Shown: positions 1-11,664, counted from the stretch's first letter. The stretch is DNA of 64,000 nt from Caenorhabditis remanei (GCF_010183535.1 NC_071329.1:15252001-15316000), one strand, 5' to 3'. Translations and numbers: made by a program. Notes: generated by a model not told the origin, from the sequence alone.

Positions 1-845
1 AAAGCTTTAAGTGAAGACCGAAAAACAATACAACTTTTCTCACAAAACCAAACATTTCCATATGAATATATAACCCTTTTACTTCGTTTGACTTTCTCCA
101 ACACTACAGTCACGCAAAGATCCAAACTTTTCAAAAAAAGGCATTTTGGATGTTCCCTCGAAAGTTCGACTCTTTTTTTCAACTTTATTGACTGTTTCTT
201 CATGATTTCGTCTTGGTTGAGCCGCATAGCACACGATATACTTTCTTGCTGTAAATCAGGCCTCGACCTTCTTTGGTCGGCCCTATGACAGCTTCACAAA
301 TATGGCGGTCACACCTCAAAACTTCAAAAGAATTATTCTCGACGTTCCGGGGTTCTCAGGGAAAACTTTAGATTCCCTCTACATACCCGTTGTCAAAAAA
401 CCAAAACTAAAGCGTCTAGAAACATCTTTTTGACGTACTTGATATAAAGTCGCAGCGACGCTGCTGAAAACTCAAAAGTGAGACGATTTTGGGACGTCTA
501 TTACATTTCTTTACATTTCTTCGAAAGAGTTTCTCTTCTAATCAGCTTTGTTGGTTGATTCTCTATATTCCATTTCCCGATTAAGATCTTTTGGCTCTAT
601 CCCAGTTTAGATGTCCTTAAAAAAAAAGAATTTTCCCTTTAAGAGACAATGTCTCGCTCAAGCCACCAGGCCATGTTACACATAAACAAAAGTGATCCGT
701 TTTGGCTGATTTTTTGACATGTTAGTACCCTAGGAATTCTAAGAATTTTATACCATGCCAAATTAGGCTCCGCCCCCTTTGACCTACCGAAACGATCGAT
801 TGAAGTTGAAAAATGAAAATTTTTCTTTCGAAAGATAGGATCAAA
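1..845. repeat. Dispersed repeat block, no gene
   Basis: No plausible coding region. About 640-840 is inverted against about 3700-3925, and about 280-640 is an inverted relative of about 20660-20960. The block is therefore a fragment of a repeat present at least three times here. It carries the motif ggctctat.ccagtttagatgtcc near 594, the terminus of another foldback family seen at 16027-16700. Confidence 0.7.
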
Positions 846-2053
846 ATCTTTTCAGAAATGGATTGCCAGCCTTATTTTGTGCATTTTATAAGATAACTAT
901 TTTTTTCTAGCTCTCCTGCATCATATAGAAAAAATCACTTTTTTGAAAAATTTCTCATTTTTTTCATGTTTTTTGGATTTTTCGGCAGGTCGAAGTACTG
1001 TGGTCCGAAGTAAATTTATGATGGTAAGATACATATTAGTGATAACTATCTGAAAATATAAAGACTTTCCCCAGATTCCACTGTCTAGAGGAGTTCTGAT
1101 CAAAAAAGTGACGAAATTTCAAACATTTTAACGTACCCCCCCTCCATGGTAAAAAATGGCTGGGTTACGAAAATCAAAAATATTCATGATTTGAGTTATT
1201 CAGAGCTAGATTAATGCTCACACATCTTTTCAGACAATTCTGGCCATGTTTCAGTGAGTTACAGACACCTCCTCCATTTTTTTGACTCAAAAAGTTTGAG
1301 CTCTTGTAACTTTCCAGATTATGACTCAAAATTTATGAAACTTTGAGAAAACACTGGAATATACTTCGAAAACACAAGTAGTTAAACAAATGTCAAATGT
1401 TGTCGTTTTGTTCAACTTTCGTTTCATTTCATATCTGATAGCTTCATGGGTCTACGATAGGGAGGTATTCTGGCACAAAAAATGCCAGCATTCTTTTTTG
1501 TAATCAACTTTTAACTATTTATTTGTGTTTTTGAAGTATGTTCCAATGTTTTCTAGAAGTTTCTTAAACTTTGAGTAATAATCTTGAAAGTTACCAGAGC
1601 TCAAACTTTTTGAGTCAAAAAAATGGAGGAGGTGTCTGTAACTCACTGAAACATGGCCAGAATTGCCTGAAAAGTTGTGTGAGCTTTAATCTTGCTCTGA
1701 ATAACTCAAATCATGAATATTTTTGATTTTCGTAACCCAGCCATTTTTTACCATGGAGGGGGGTACGTTAAAATGTTTGAAATTTCGTCACTTTTTTTAT
1801 CAGAACTCCTCTAGACAGTGGAATCTGGGGAAAGTCTTTATATTTTCAGATAGTTATCACTAATATGTATCTTACCATCATAAATTTACTTCGGACCACA
1901 GTACTTCGACCTGCCGAAAAATCCAAAAAACATGAAAAAAATGAGAAATTTTTCAAAAAAGTGATTTTTTCTATATGATGCAGGAGAGCTAGAAAACAAT
2001 AGTTATCTTATAAAATGCACAAAATAAGGCTGGCAATCCATTTCTGAAAAGAT
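846..2053. repeat. 1.2 kb foldback: two ~550 bp inverted arms
   Basis: The sequence from 846 to about 1395 reappears as reverse complement from about 1505 to 2053, around a spacer of about 100 bp. Landmarks are tccatggtaaaaaatggctg at about 1143 and its complement at about 1737. The arms are nearly identical. No coding capacity is recognised; the short minus reading frame at 921-1103 lies wholly in one arm. Confidence 0.85.
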
Positions 2054-2660
2054 CTTCTTCCTACTAATGGAATAGTTCTGTGTGTGTGTCCGTCCGACGC
2101 TTCTCCCTGAATAACTTTTTTCTCTCTGAACCGTTTCAAAAGAAGTTTCGGGGTAAACACATGAACCTCCGAGCGCTTCAATTTTTTGGACCCTGGGTGT
2201 CAGATTACTGTAGGATTACTGTAGCTACCGTAACCCAAAAAATGAAAAAGGGTTCCAAACAGAACGAGGGGAGACCAGACTGGGGTGGTAACAACCTTGA
2301 CCCCTCAGCATGACACCCAAAAAAAGTTGGGTCGGTTACTGTAAGATTACGGTAGTTACAGAGTTTTGAGCTTTAACAGTCGAACCTGAATATCTTGGAA
2401 GGCTCAAATCCCCACTGATCGAGTACGTTGATAAATTTATTAACTCCGTAGTCCCGTACTTTTCCTTGAAGTAATTTGCAGGATTTCCAGTACCATACCC
2501 CTGAAAGGGTACTGTAGCTACAGTAACCCAAAAATCGGAAACGCAGGTTAAAACTGAAAATACGGGGCCCATACTTTGGTTGTGACTCCCTGGGCACCTT
2601 AACACAATACTCCAAAAATTTGAGCCAGATTGGCCGCAACATCCAGAAATTTCCAAAAGT

Positions 2661-2688
2661 TTCCAGAATGTTCCAGAAACTTCTTGAA
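2661..2688. promoter_or_regulatory. Six-unit heat-shock element
   Basis: Positions 2661-2688 read TTC..GAA..TTC..GAA..TTC..GAA with exact 2-nt spacing: six alternating pentamer units, the ideal target of an HSF trimer. Seen directly in the sequence. Occupancy is inference. Confidence 0.6.
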
Positions 2689-2828
2689 ACTTTCAAAAAC
2701 TTCTAGAAACTTCCAGAGAGTTCTAGAAAATTTCAGAAATTAATAGAACCGTTCAAAAAATCTAGACTTTACAGAACCTTCCAGTTCAAAATTTTGAATT
2801 TCGGCGGGAATTCAAATATTCTGGAACC

Positions 2829-3144
2829 TTCTAGAAACTTCTAGAAAAAACTTTTGAGTTTCAGCGGGAGTTCAAATATTCCAGAACCTTCTAGAAACTT
2901 CTAGAAAAAAGTTTTGAATTTCGGTGGGAGTTCAAATATTCCAGAACCTTCTAGAAACTTCTAGAAAAAAGTTTTGAATTTCGGTGGGAATTCAAATATT
3001 CTGGAACCTTCTAGAAACTTCTAGAGAAACTTTTGAATTTCGGCGGGAATTCAAATATTCCAGAACCTTCTAGAAACTTCTAGAAAAACTTTTGAATTTC
3101 AGCGGGAATTCAAATATTCCAGAACCTTCTAGAAACTTCTAGAG
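2829..3144. promoter_or_regulatory. Array of six perfect HSF sites in a ~60 bp tandem repeat
   Basis: The 18-mer TTCTAGAAACTTCTAGAA occurs at 2829, 2889, 2949, 3009, 3068 and 3127, once per 59-60 bp unit; the units span about 2796-3185 and also share (c)ggcgggaattcaaatattc. Each 18-mer is four contiguous nGAAn units in alternating orientation, matching the consensus heat-shock element. The array lies about 2.6 kb past the 3' end of the lectin gene at 5723-8060. Confidence 0.65.
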
Positions 3145-4029
3145 AAACTTTTGAATTTCCGCGGGAATTCAAATATTCTAGAACCTTCTAGAGATTTCTT
3201 TACACGAGTTTTGACTACGGGTAAATGGATGAAATCCAGTTTTCCTGAACTGCCCAAAATTGTTAAGCGGCAAAGCGGCGCACTCAAAAAGAAATCATGA
3301 AGCAACAGTCCACAAAGTTGAAAGGAAAAGTAAAACTTTCGAGGAACCATCCTAAATGTCCATGTTATGAGAAGTTCCGGTTTTTGCATTGCTGTAGTGT
3401 CGGAGAAAGTAATAAACGTAGTAAAAGGGTTATATATTCACGAGGAGTTCTTTGGTTTAGTGAAAACACTTTTATCGTTTTTTGATGTTTTCTTAAAGTT
3501 TAGAAAAAAAAGTCAGAGAAATTTTTTCGGCAGCATCCTCAAAAAAAATGAAAGAGAAAGAGAGTGAATCATATTAACATTACATTCATCTGAAAAACTT
3601 ATTTGGATTCAGAAAATGATTTCCAACAACTCCTACTCACAACCTTCAAGCCAACTGAATCCAGCGAAAATCGCGGCGTAGCCGCGAATTTTCTGCTGGT
3701 TTTAATCCTATCTTTCGAAAGAAAAATTTTCATTTTTCAACTTCAATCGATCGTTTCGGTAGGTCAAAGGGGGCGGAGCCTAATCTGGCATGGTACAAAA
3801 TTCTTAGAATTCCTAGGGTACTAACATGTCAAAAAATCAGCCAAAACGGATCACTTTGGTTTATGTGTAACATGACCTGTAGGCCTATGCTCGAGCCAGT
3901 CAGAGATTGTCTCTTAAACACTTACCCGTCCTTTCAATTGTTTAAGCGTTCCAAAAAACATTCAGAAGTCCCAAAAAACGTTTGAAAGCCCGCCAAAATA
4001 TAAAAGTTTTTCAGGAAGTTTCTGTTTCT

Positions 4030-4250
4030 AGAAGATTCCAGAATGTTTGAATTCCCGCCGAAATTCAAAAGTTTTCTAGAAGATTCTAGAAGATTCCAGA
4101 ATATTTGAATTCCCGCCAAAATTCAAAAGTTTTCTAGAAGTTTCTAGAAGATTCCAGAATGTTTGAATTCCCGCCGAAATTCAAAAGTTTTCTAGAAGTT
4201 TCTAGAAAATTCCAGAATATTTGAATTCCCGCCGAAATTCAAAAGTTTGA
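4030..4250. repeat. Inverted partner of the HSE-bearing minisatellite
   Basis: About four units of the same repeat in reverse orientation (tttctagaag.ttccagaat.tttgaattcccgcc). Several retain TTC..GAA..TTC..GAA spacing, for example near 4074-4105. Together with 2796-3185 they form the inner arms of the element at 2052-5142. Confidence 0.65.
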
Positions 4251-5191
4251 TTTTCCGCCTAAATTAAGTTTTTCTAAAAGTTTCTGGAAGATTCCTTTAT
4301 ATTTATATTTTAAAATCGGAAGTATTTCTGAAGTTTCCGGAAGTTTCTAGAAAATTCTGGAAAAATCTAGATAGTTCCGGATCCTCTGGAAGCCTTCGGA
4401 ATTTTCTCGAATTTTCTGGAAGATTCTGGAAGGCTATGGGAAGTCTGGAATTTTCAGGACATATAAACTTCTGAAACTTTCTGAAAGTTTCCAGATGTTA
4501 CTGGAAGTTTCTAGAAGTTTCTGGAACTATCTGGAATCTTTTCGAAATTTCTGGAGGTTGCGGCCAAACTGGGTCAACTTTTTTGAAGTATTGTCTTAAG
4601 GTGCCAAGGGTGTCACTGCCAAAGTCTGGGTCCAGTATTTTCAGTTGGAACCCCCTTTCCCGATTTTTGGGTAACTGTAGCTACAGTACCCCTTCAGGGG
4701 TATGGCAGTGGAAAATACGCAAAGTGTTCCAAAGAAAAGTACGGGAATACAGAGTTAACAAATTTATCAACGTACTCGATCAGTGGGGATCTGAACCTTT
4801 CAAGATATTCAGGTTTGACTGTAAATGTTCAAAACTTTGTAACTACCGTAATCCTACAGTAACCGGCCCAATTTTTTTTGGGTCTCATAGTGAGGGGCCG
4901 AGGTTGTTACCACCCAAGTTTGGTCTCTCCTCGTTCTGTTTGGAACCCTTTTTCATTTTTTGGGTTACGGTACCTACAGTAATCCTACAGTAATCTGGTA
5001 CCTGGGATCCAAAAAATTGAAGCGCTCGGAGGTTCATGGGTTTACCTCAAAACATCTTTTGAAATGGTTCAGAGAGAAAAAAGTTATTTAGGGAGAAGCG
5101 TCGGACGGACAGACAGAACTATTCCATTAGTAGGAAGAAGATATGCACCAAACTATACATACAAGGGATTGTAAACCTCTATTATGAATTC

Positions 5192-5359
5192 CATACTTGT
5201 CAAGGCCCGGGAAGGCCCGGCTTCAAAAAATGAACCAATTCTGAACTGGTAGTCGAAAATTTGACTTTTTTGCGAAAAAAATTCTTAAAATTTCGAAAAA
5301 TTATAAAAAATTTGAAATTTTAACTTTGGCGCTAAAATGTTCGGGCCTTGACAAGTATC
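5192..5359. mobile_element. 168 bp MITE with 8-bp target duplication (hAT-like)
   Basis: Terminal inverted repeats atacttgtcaaggcccg / cgggccttgacaagtat. The flanks are exact 8-bp direct repeats, atgaattc at 5184-5191 and 5360-5367. An 8-bp duplication is typical of hAT transposons. The internal sequence is AT-rich with no reading frame. Confidence 0.75.
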
Positions 5360-5722
5360 ATGAATTCAAATGTTTCTGTGCAAGAAACGCTTGAACCGCC
5401 CCACGGGACGGCCACGCCCATTCCGGCCACGCCCATTTCAATTCTTAAACACTGCCGCAAGAAATGGGCGTGGCATTTGTGAGAAATCCAATTTCTGAAT
5501 TTTTGAAATCCAATTTCTTGATGCATAACGAGCTTTTGATTGAATTCTGTGGTATAGTCAAAAATTGGACATTTTTGAAAAAAATTCAAAATTTTTGAAT
5601 TTCAAACACCAGTCATGCTAGTTCACGTCACAATATCTGTGTTCGAAGACAAGACGGTGTGGAATGAAAAATGACAAAAATCACGAATACAACACAACTT
5701 CATTTATTAAAAAAAACATTCC
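5360..5722. other. Intergenic, downstream of the lectin gene
   Basis: No gene seen. It contains a short hairpin, gccacgcccatttc at about 5423-5436 and its complement at about 5462-5475. Confidence 0.5.
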
Positions 5723-8060
5723 TCAATATGTCAATGCAACCGCCCGGAAACCTCTGTACCCGGATTCCCCACTCCCTTGCAAACTGACAGTGACAATGTT
5801 AGAACGTGAAATTACAGATCTACTATATCTAACTGCCTCAATCTGAATTCCGTACTCATTATACACGTAGATAGTGTTATAAGTGTCAACATCAGTGAAA
5901 AACAGTCTGACACGATAAGGTCCGAGTGTCACGATCCGCCAAGTACAGTTTACTTCGGGAGGTGATGTGCTGAGATATCCATAGGAAGTGATTGTTCCAG
6001 GAGTCATGAGAAAAGTGGTGTTGCAATTGGAGAAGTCGGATGGGTTCTCAGTGGGAGCAACTTCTGCTTGAGATGGATTCCCAGTGATATATCTCTTACA
6101 AACAAACAAGAGTGGACGGTCACAGACGGCTCTGGTCCATAACCCCGTTACAGAATTCATAGTCAAGCAATCGATATCTTGTGCCCCTCGATCCATTGGA
6201 TCCCGGTAGTCAAATTTCTCCCAGGGGAAACCATCAACCCAAGTGTAAATGTTTGGAAGGGTTTGTTGAGCTCCAATCAATATATCCACGGGGTCAATGG
6301 TACCACGATACAAACTTTTGATGTAGTCCACTTCACGTTTGGAGTGAATTGTGACAAGATCCGAGTTGTTGTCCTGACAGATCTTACGGGCATCCGCAAA
6401 GTTTGCAGATAAGTTTGAAAATTGAGAAGAGAGAGTGTAACAGTAACCATTAAAGTTGTGGACACATGTTGGGTCTGAAACAATGAATATTGATTGAAGC
6501 TAACTAACTAGGGAAGGATCCCGAGTCAAGATGGAATAACGGGTCGAGACTTATATGGTTGGAAAGGAAATCGTCTGGGATTTCCAAAACTATTTTCAAA
6601 TTTTGCTAAACGGAATTAGGAATCTAGAAAATTGAGCTCAAAATTTACCTCTGAACTCGTTTCTTAACCATATAAATCGTTTAAGCAAAATTTCTAACCA
6701 TAAAGGTCTCCACCCGTAACTCCATCTTGACTCAAGATCCTTCCCTAGTAAGAGCCCCTTCTTACCATAACTGGTAACTGGCATTTGACATATCGCCGGA
6801 ATACTTTCTGCTTCACACTTCACGCTGACCCACTTTCCAGTCAATGACCCTGTTGTAGGCATGTAGACACATCCTCCATAAATCCCATCTACCATTGGAT
6901 ATCCACTAGCAAAACTGTTGTAGTCCATGAGGGTTCCAGAGGCGTCATCATAGTAGCACATGGATGTATTGCGGTTTTCGAAACAGAATAAACCAATCCA
7001 AGTTTTGTTGATACCGGCGTTAGAGGCGAATTGGGTCACAGCACGGTTGATCTGAAAATAAAAGAGGCTACAATCACCCTAGTAGGTCAAAAATCTAACA
7101 AGGGAAGTCTTTGGAGACGCCGCTTTCAAACGACCTATAAATTTGGTTATAGGTACTTTCGACTACGCAGATTCCATTTCTACAGCCAAAACCTGCTAAA
7201 TGTGTCTGCGAGCCGAGTTATGAACTCTCAAACTATTCATGTGGTTAAGCTTTTTCACATGTAATTCTAAATCAACAAGTAGTATACGCAAAATATTTTC
7301 ATTTTTGCAACGTACAAACACTGGTAAACCGCTGCGGAACAGAAACTGAACCGTGCGGTGGCGTAAAAACGACCGATTTGAAATTCCATGAAAAAAAGCT
7401 TAATCATATTAATAGTTTGAGAGCTCATAACTTGGCTCGCAGACACATTTAGCAGGTTTTGACTTCAGAAATGAACTCCCCACGGTCGAAAACACCTATA
7501 ACCAAGTTTATAGGTAGTTTGAAAGTGGCGTCTCCAAAGACTTCCCTTGTAAGGTGTCTGATTATCAGATATTATCTCTGCAGTCGTGTTGCAACTTTAG
7601 GTCGTAAGTTTAGGCCGATTTGGGTTTAGATCGGATCTTGTTCACCTTCTGGCCAAAAGACCCAAACATGGACCAGCCACGGTATGAACTTGGACTTCGA
7701 ACGCTTTTTTACCCGGAAGTTAAAGGAATGGCGGCTTTAGCTCAGACCTTGGTAGGCTTTAGTAGCGGTCTAGTCCTGAATATGCCCAATTTCTGTGCTA
7801 AAGCAATCGGTGACTACCGAGATACGTCAGAAATCCCTAATCAACCAAGTGTTATGCTCCACCCAACTCACAATAGCACTATCAATGTTCGCCAGAGTTC
7901 CTCCGTTATAAGTACAATCGATTTCAGCTTGAGAATGTGTCAGAGGCGTCTTGATAATCATTAGACACTTGTCAATGACCAATGTGTAATTAGGTGGACA
8001 TGCTAATTGAGAGCTTACTATTACAGGTAGAATGAGAATGATTGGAAGCAGCAGATTCAT
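5723..8060 (-). CDS. Secreted protein with two C-type lectin-like domains and a CUB domain
   Basis: Three exons: 7872-8060, 6766-7051 and 5723-6474, giving 408 aa. The start at 8060 opens a strong signal peptide (MNLLLPIILILPVIVSS). CTLD 1 begins at the Cys after the signal (ACPPNYTLVIDKC) and ends around residue 155. CTLD 2 covers roughly residues 160-288 (CVHNFNGYCYTL to LFVCKR, with IDC and LWTRAVC near its end). A CUB domain (CNTTF, NCTWRI, VRLFFTDVDTYN) fills the last 100 residues. Splice phases are 0 and 1 and join cleanly (GTGAGT and GTAAGA donors, TTTCAG acceptors). This is a standard Caenorhabditis clec architecture; such proteins are secreted and many respond to pathogens, though ligands are mostly unknown. 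Both introns carry MITEs. Exon structure is inferred, not transcript-supported. Confidence 0.9.
6507..6749. mobile_element. MITE in intron 2 of the CTLD/CUB gene
   Basis: Near-palindromic: ctagggaaggatcccgagtc at 6508 and gactcaagatccttccctag ending at 6748, with further complementary sequence inside. Related ends occur at about 17694 (one half only) and, diverged, at about 57677-57995. Confidence 0.75.
7095..7553. mobile_element. MITE in intron 1 of the CTLD/CUB gene
   Basis: Terminal repeats ctaacaagggaagtctttgg / ccaaagacttcccttgtaag. Inner arms at about 7105-7262 and 7387-7545 are complementary (gcagacacatttagcaggtt). The same end motif bounds the element at 52703-52976. No coding. Confidence 0.8.
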
Positions 8061-8730
8061 AACTCTGGAAACGTTTTTAGTAGAGGTTTTTGAAACGTCT
8101 TTAAAAAAGAAACTATCGGTGAAACACAGAAACTGATTCAAGTTTTCGATTTCTTTTCCTTTTATTAGTGGCAAGCCGGTGTACTGATAAGAAATAGAGT
8201 ACAGAAACTCTCTTCTTGTGTACTTTTTACGACTCCTAGCTGTGATTCACCAATAAAATAATGAGATGACGAACATCCGACACTCATAAACACTTGACCT
8301 CAACTGAAGAGAAAATTTTCGAAACAAATCATTCCAGACGTCCAACACATTATCGACGGAAACATTGGGGCGGTGTCTCTCACTGATTACACACACAATA
8401 TTTCCAAAGACAAAGATCAATTTCAACTTTTTTCTGATGATGATAAGGTTTTCATAATTTCTTGGCAGTGCAGACGAGTTGTCCGGGTACTGGTTTTAAC
8501 AGACTTTTCTTTCCTGATCTTTCGCTCAGATTTCATTCGGGTGAATCCAGAAACTTTACTAACTTCGACTGTTTGTGAGATGTAAAAGAACAGAATGACA
8601 TGATGAAGCACATTTGGAGAACTGCGATCATGTCATTTCAAAGCTAAAAGAAATCCAGAACTATGTAATTAGCACATGTTTTTTATTTCCAATTCATATA
8701 ATTGCAAAAGACAACATTGTGGCGCACATA
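7873..8730. other. Upstream part of the CTLD/CUB gene and intergenic DNA
   Basis: Positions 7873-8060 are exon 1 of the CTLD/CUB gene. From 8061 to 8730 no further gene is recognised. The stretch aaagaaatccagaactatgt near 8648 is shared with 13653 and is the paralogous empty site of the large element at 18069-22099. Confidence 0.5.
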
Positions 8731-9967
8731 TCAAGCAGGTGGGAGCCCGCATACTTGTCCACCAAGGCATGTTGAATTATCTGATGTTCTAATCTGATCA
8801 CACCTGGAATTTAGCTATAATCTTCCATTATTTTTTTTATAAAAACCCACTGGATATTATCAATTCCACATGTTCTGTCACTATTAACTCGGAATGCAAG
8901 ACAGTCCGCACCGGTTCCATCTGGTTTTCCCGTGTTGAATAGATAACCGGTCGGGTTGGCAGATAGGGTTGGGTCGGCGAATGAGAAGGCCTGAATATGC
9001 TATTATACATCGACGAGTTGTCTTTAGTTTAACTATAGAAAATCTAAAGATAGTAAATGTTCTATAACTTTCTTGCTGTCTGGTTCCTCACACTTAATCC
9101 TTGGCAGATCGGATTTCCGACACATTCTGGTTTTTTAACACCGGATATCCACACGGCATACAATGGATATGAAGCATTGAACCATCTCATAGCAGCAGCT
9201 TGTCCTAAAGAACTTTATAGATTTAATATGACTTGACAACAGACCTTTGATGTATTTAAATTCTTCCGGTGTATCGATTCCACTAAGAGTCCTAGTAGGC
9301 GTCTTGGTACAAATTGATTCAATTGCAGTATAGTTCCGACAGCCGGAGTTAGAGGTAAGCTGAATAAACCAAGGTCCCAATGGCCTCTTGAACATTTTAT
9401 ATCCAGCACTGGGACACAAGAGTGGTCTCGTTGATTGAAAATTCCAGGATTGAGATGTTTGGTCAAATGATATAGTATACTCTATATAAACTTGACGACC
9501 AGAAGTCCCATTTATTCCGATGATGGAATTCTGAAACAATGGGATATAAACAACATGCTAGAAGAGTTTCAGAGAAAAATCGGAATTCTTGTACCGTCTC
9601 TCCTACAGTATCATCTGCCGGACAAGTAGAAGCGTTCTCATTTTTCACTTTGTAAGCAAACTTGGATTCAATATCATTGCTCCTTTTAACTGTCTGCAAA
9701 TCTCCAAACTCGAATATCTGACAGTTCCCATCTCCAATTGTATGGACAGCTACACACAAGTCGTTTTGAGTACAGTTGGTCAAACATTCCTCCCAAATCA
9801 GTTCGAGACTGATGGAATCAACATAAACTTCAGGCGTTCCTCTTGTTACTATCATCACACTGTCAACACTTATCTGAATTTACGACTTTTTGTTTAGTGG
9901 TAATCACTGTTCTCAAACTTACTTTTACATAAAAAGCAAGAAGCAATAATAGAGTGTAGGACGACAT
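8731..9967 (-). CDS. CW/PAN_3 + C-type lectin-like protein, copy A
   Basis: Six exons: 9923-9967, 9595-9873, 9245-9530, 9092-9204, 8851-8990 and 8731-8803, giving 311 aa. Exon 1 is a 15-aa hydrophobic leader (MSSYTLLLLLAFYVK). Exon 2 is the nematode CW/PAN_3 module (MIVTRGTPEVYVDS, WEECLTNC, GDGNCQIFEFGD). The remaining exons form a CTLD (TLSGIDTPEEF, YPLYAVWISG, GADCLAF, CGIDNIQC, CLGGQVCGLPP). All phases agree. It differs from copies B-D in lacking the 46-47 nt intron inside the third coding block: the codons GPW continue directly through TTTATTCAG, which looks like an exonised acceptor. The A and B CW exons encode the same protein. Likely secreted, function unknown; CW/CTLD genes are a Caenorhabditis-specific expansion. 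Confidence 0.88.
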
Positions 9968-10309
9968 GCGAAGTGCAGAAAAAAAGAAATGGAGGAAGCG
10001 AAACAGATGACTGACTGAATCCTCAAGACTCGGAGGTTTGTTTTGAAACCATGGAGAACCGAAGATTGGAAAATGTTATTTCTTTTTAGAGGCTGTTGAC
10101 ATCAAACTACATATAATAATAATAATTTATTACGATCGTGAAATTATCGTGAAAGTATAAATTGGTGAATAAAATTCAATACAAATACAATACATAGGTT
10201 CAATACATAAAGTGAAGACATTAAATCATACCAGAGAGAGCATGCGTTACAAAAGAGACATAAAAAAAACCACCATAAATAATCAGAATAGGAGACACTG
10301 ACAATGAAA
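9968..10309. other. Intergenic DNA upstream of lectin copy A
   Basis: No gene seen. It starts with the putative promoter of copy A (shared with copy B and the relic at 17773-17962) and then an ataataataat tract near 10115. Confidence 0.5.
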
Positions 10310-11290
10310 AGGCGGGTTGATGAGACTACGGGACTGTGTCAGGATTGCTAACATTCTGGAGTTTCATAGTTGGAAGGGTTCTGTTAATAAAAATATGGCT
10401 TCGTAGTTTAGTTTTGGACTTTTCCCAGATGAACCTGGTTTTAGAGCGTGTTCTAGTGCATTCATTTAAGGCAGACTTGTCAAAAATCAGACGAAATTTT
10501 TTCAAAAAAAAATTGAGTAAAAATACTTAAATTATCATACATATTCCCATTTTGATTCAATTTTAATTTTTATTCGAAAACTATACTTTTTTCAAAAAAA
10601 TTCCAAAAATTTCCAAAAAAAAATTCAAAAACTCAAAATGTTTTTAAAAAAATGTTTTAAAACGGACCGGGCCGAGATTTTTCCTGATTTTGGCCCGGCC
10701 CGTGACAAGTCTGATTTAAGGTGAAAAAGTTATTGGTTTCAAGATCCACTTTGTTTAATAACATTTTATGTATGAATGTTTGATCGATTGCAAGCCTCCT
10801 GGATTCTAAGGAACTTAACCTGTATATTTGATTACGCTCTGTCGCAGTTTTGTAATCTGGATCATCGATTCGTATGCACTTGTTTTTTAGTCTACGGGGT
10901 AGTTTGCGCGTAAAAGCGTTCTGTACTGATTCAATGGCTTTTACATCTCCTAATTTTATGGGACTGCTAACTACGGTACCATATTCAAGAATTGGGCGTA
11001 CAAATGTTTTATAAAGCAGAATATGTAGTTTTTCACTGTGACTGTGTTAAAAGAAAAATATCTGAGAGATCATGAATTTCGCTGAATTTGTGAATTTTCT
11101 CCAGTGATCAAAGAAGGTTAGTTTGGGGTTGATAAGAAATTATAGGTTTCTGACCACGGACTCCCTCTTCATTTCATCGCCATCGATATTGTAACTTTTA
11201 TTGTGTTTTTTTGTTCCCAGTGTTATGGTTACTGTCTTTTTTGGTTTAGTGACAGTTTCGCCTTATCTGCCCACTCCACTTATATATCTA
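10310..11290 (-). pseudogene. 3' end of a non-LTR retrotransposon reverse transcriptase (relic)
   Basis: Reverse-complement reading shows the C-terminal part of a LINE-type reverse transcriptase in broken frames: a stretch like INPKLTFFDHW (about 11100), then LLYKTFVRPILEYGTVV (about 11000), AIESVQNAFTRKLPRR and SSLESRRLAIDQTF. The motif RPILEYG is typical of CR1/Jockey-like elements. Stops and frame changes interrupt it, and a 242-bp MITE is inserted at 10472-10713. It lies between lectin copies A and B. Family assignment is from motif recognition only. Confidence 0.75.
10472..10713. mobile_element. hAT-like MITE inserted in the RT relic
   Basis: Terminal repeats cagacttgtca / tgacaagtctg, flanked by the exact 8-bp duplication atttaagg at 10464-10471 and 10714-10721. 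Interior rich in ggcccggcc. Same family as 46799-47195. Confidence 0.85.
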
Positions 11291-11304
11291 AATCTATCGG
11301 TAAA

Positions 11305-11664
11305 AAAGAGTTCTGTAGTGTTGCATTTCAGAGAAAACATGACCCGATTGAATTATAATTGGTGCATACCTTTTGACACGTAGGACATACCCACATCTGT
11401 ATGATATTTGCTATGTGTCACTGTCGATGTAGGCTTTTGATTTGGAATCAATTAGCATTGGATGTTAGTATTCACCGATTGACCATCAGAACGTACCCGC
11501 CTACGGGAAGTCATACCAATTCTGTGACCAAGGTGTTCGAAAAATGAATGGAATGTTTGATAACTCTGTGCGATTGAAAATGAACGATGAAATTTGCGGG
11601 ATGATATGGATCTGAGTGGTTCCTTACACTCAATCCTTTTGCGGGATGATATATGGATCATATA
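11305..11664. repeat. Duplicated intergenic block (pair with 13133-13560)
   Basis: The segment from gttctgtagtgttgcatttcag is duplicated at 13133 on with substitutions and indels. On the minus strand both copies can encode a Cys-containing fragment ending MWVCPTC(R/Q)KVC, which hints at a zinc-binding relic, but no complete RING or other domain can be built. I treat it as a degenerate gene fragment. Confidence 0.4.

Larger units (their letters stand above)
2052..5142. mobile_element. Long-arm inverted-repeat element carrying heat-shock-element arrays
   Basis: The left end (atcttcttcctactaatgg, 2052 on) recurs inverted at the right end (to 5142). The homology runs about 640 bp inward on each side (2052-~2700 and ~4490-5142). 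A third copy of this arm starts at 18941. The inner arms consist of about 60-bp minisatellite units rich in TTCTAGAA, in opposite orientation on the two sides. A further repeat block (about 3190-3925) sits in the centre. No transposase is visible, so this is a non-autonomous element of unresolved class. Caenorhabditis Helitron-derived repeats are known to carry similar heat-shock-element arrays, but I did not see diagnostic Helitron ends. Confidence 0.7.

Noticed and set aside
2796..3185. Evenly spaced repeats resembling a CRISPR array
   Set aside because: Eukaryotic genome; the 'spacers' are themselves repeated and the units are a minisatellite inside a transposon.
3297..3567. Overlapping 60-codon plus frames
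   Set aside because: Within a repeat block; no start context, splice sites or domain.
2052..5142. Calling this element a Helitron outright
   Set aside because: HSE arrays resemble those known from Caenorhabditis Helitrons, but long terminal inverted arms are present and no 5'-TC / 3'-CTRR with hairpin was verified.
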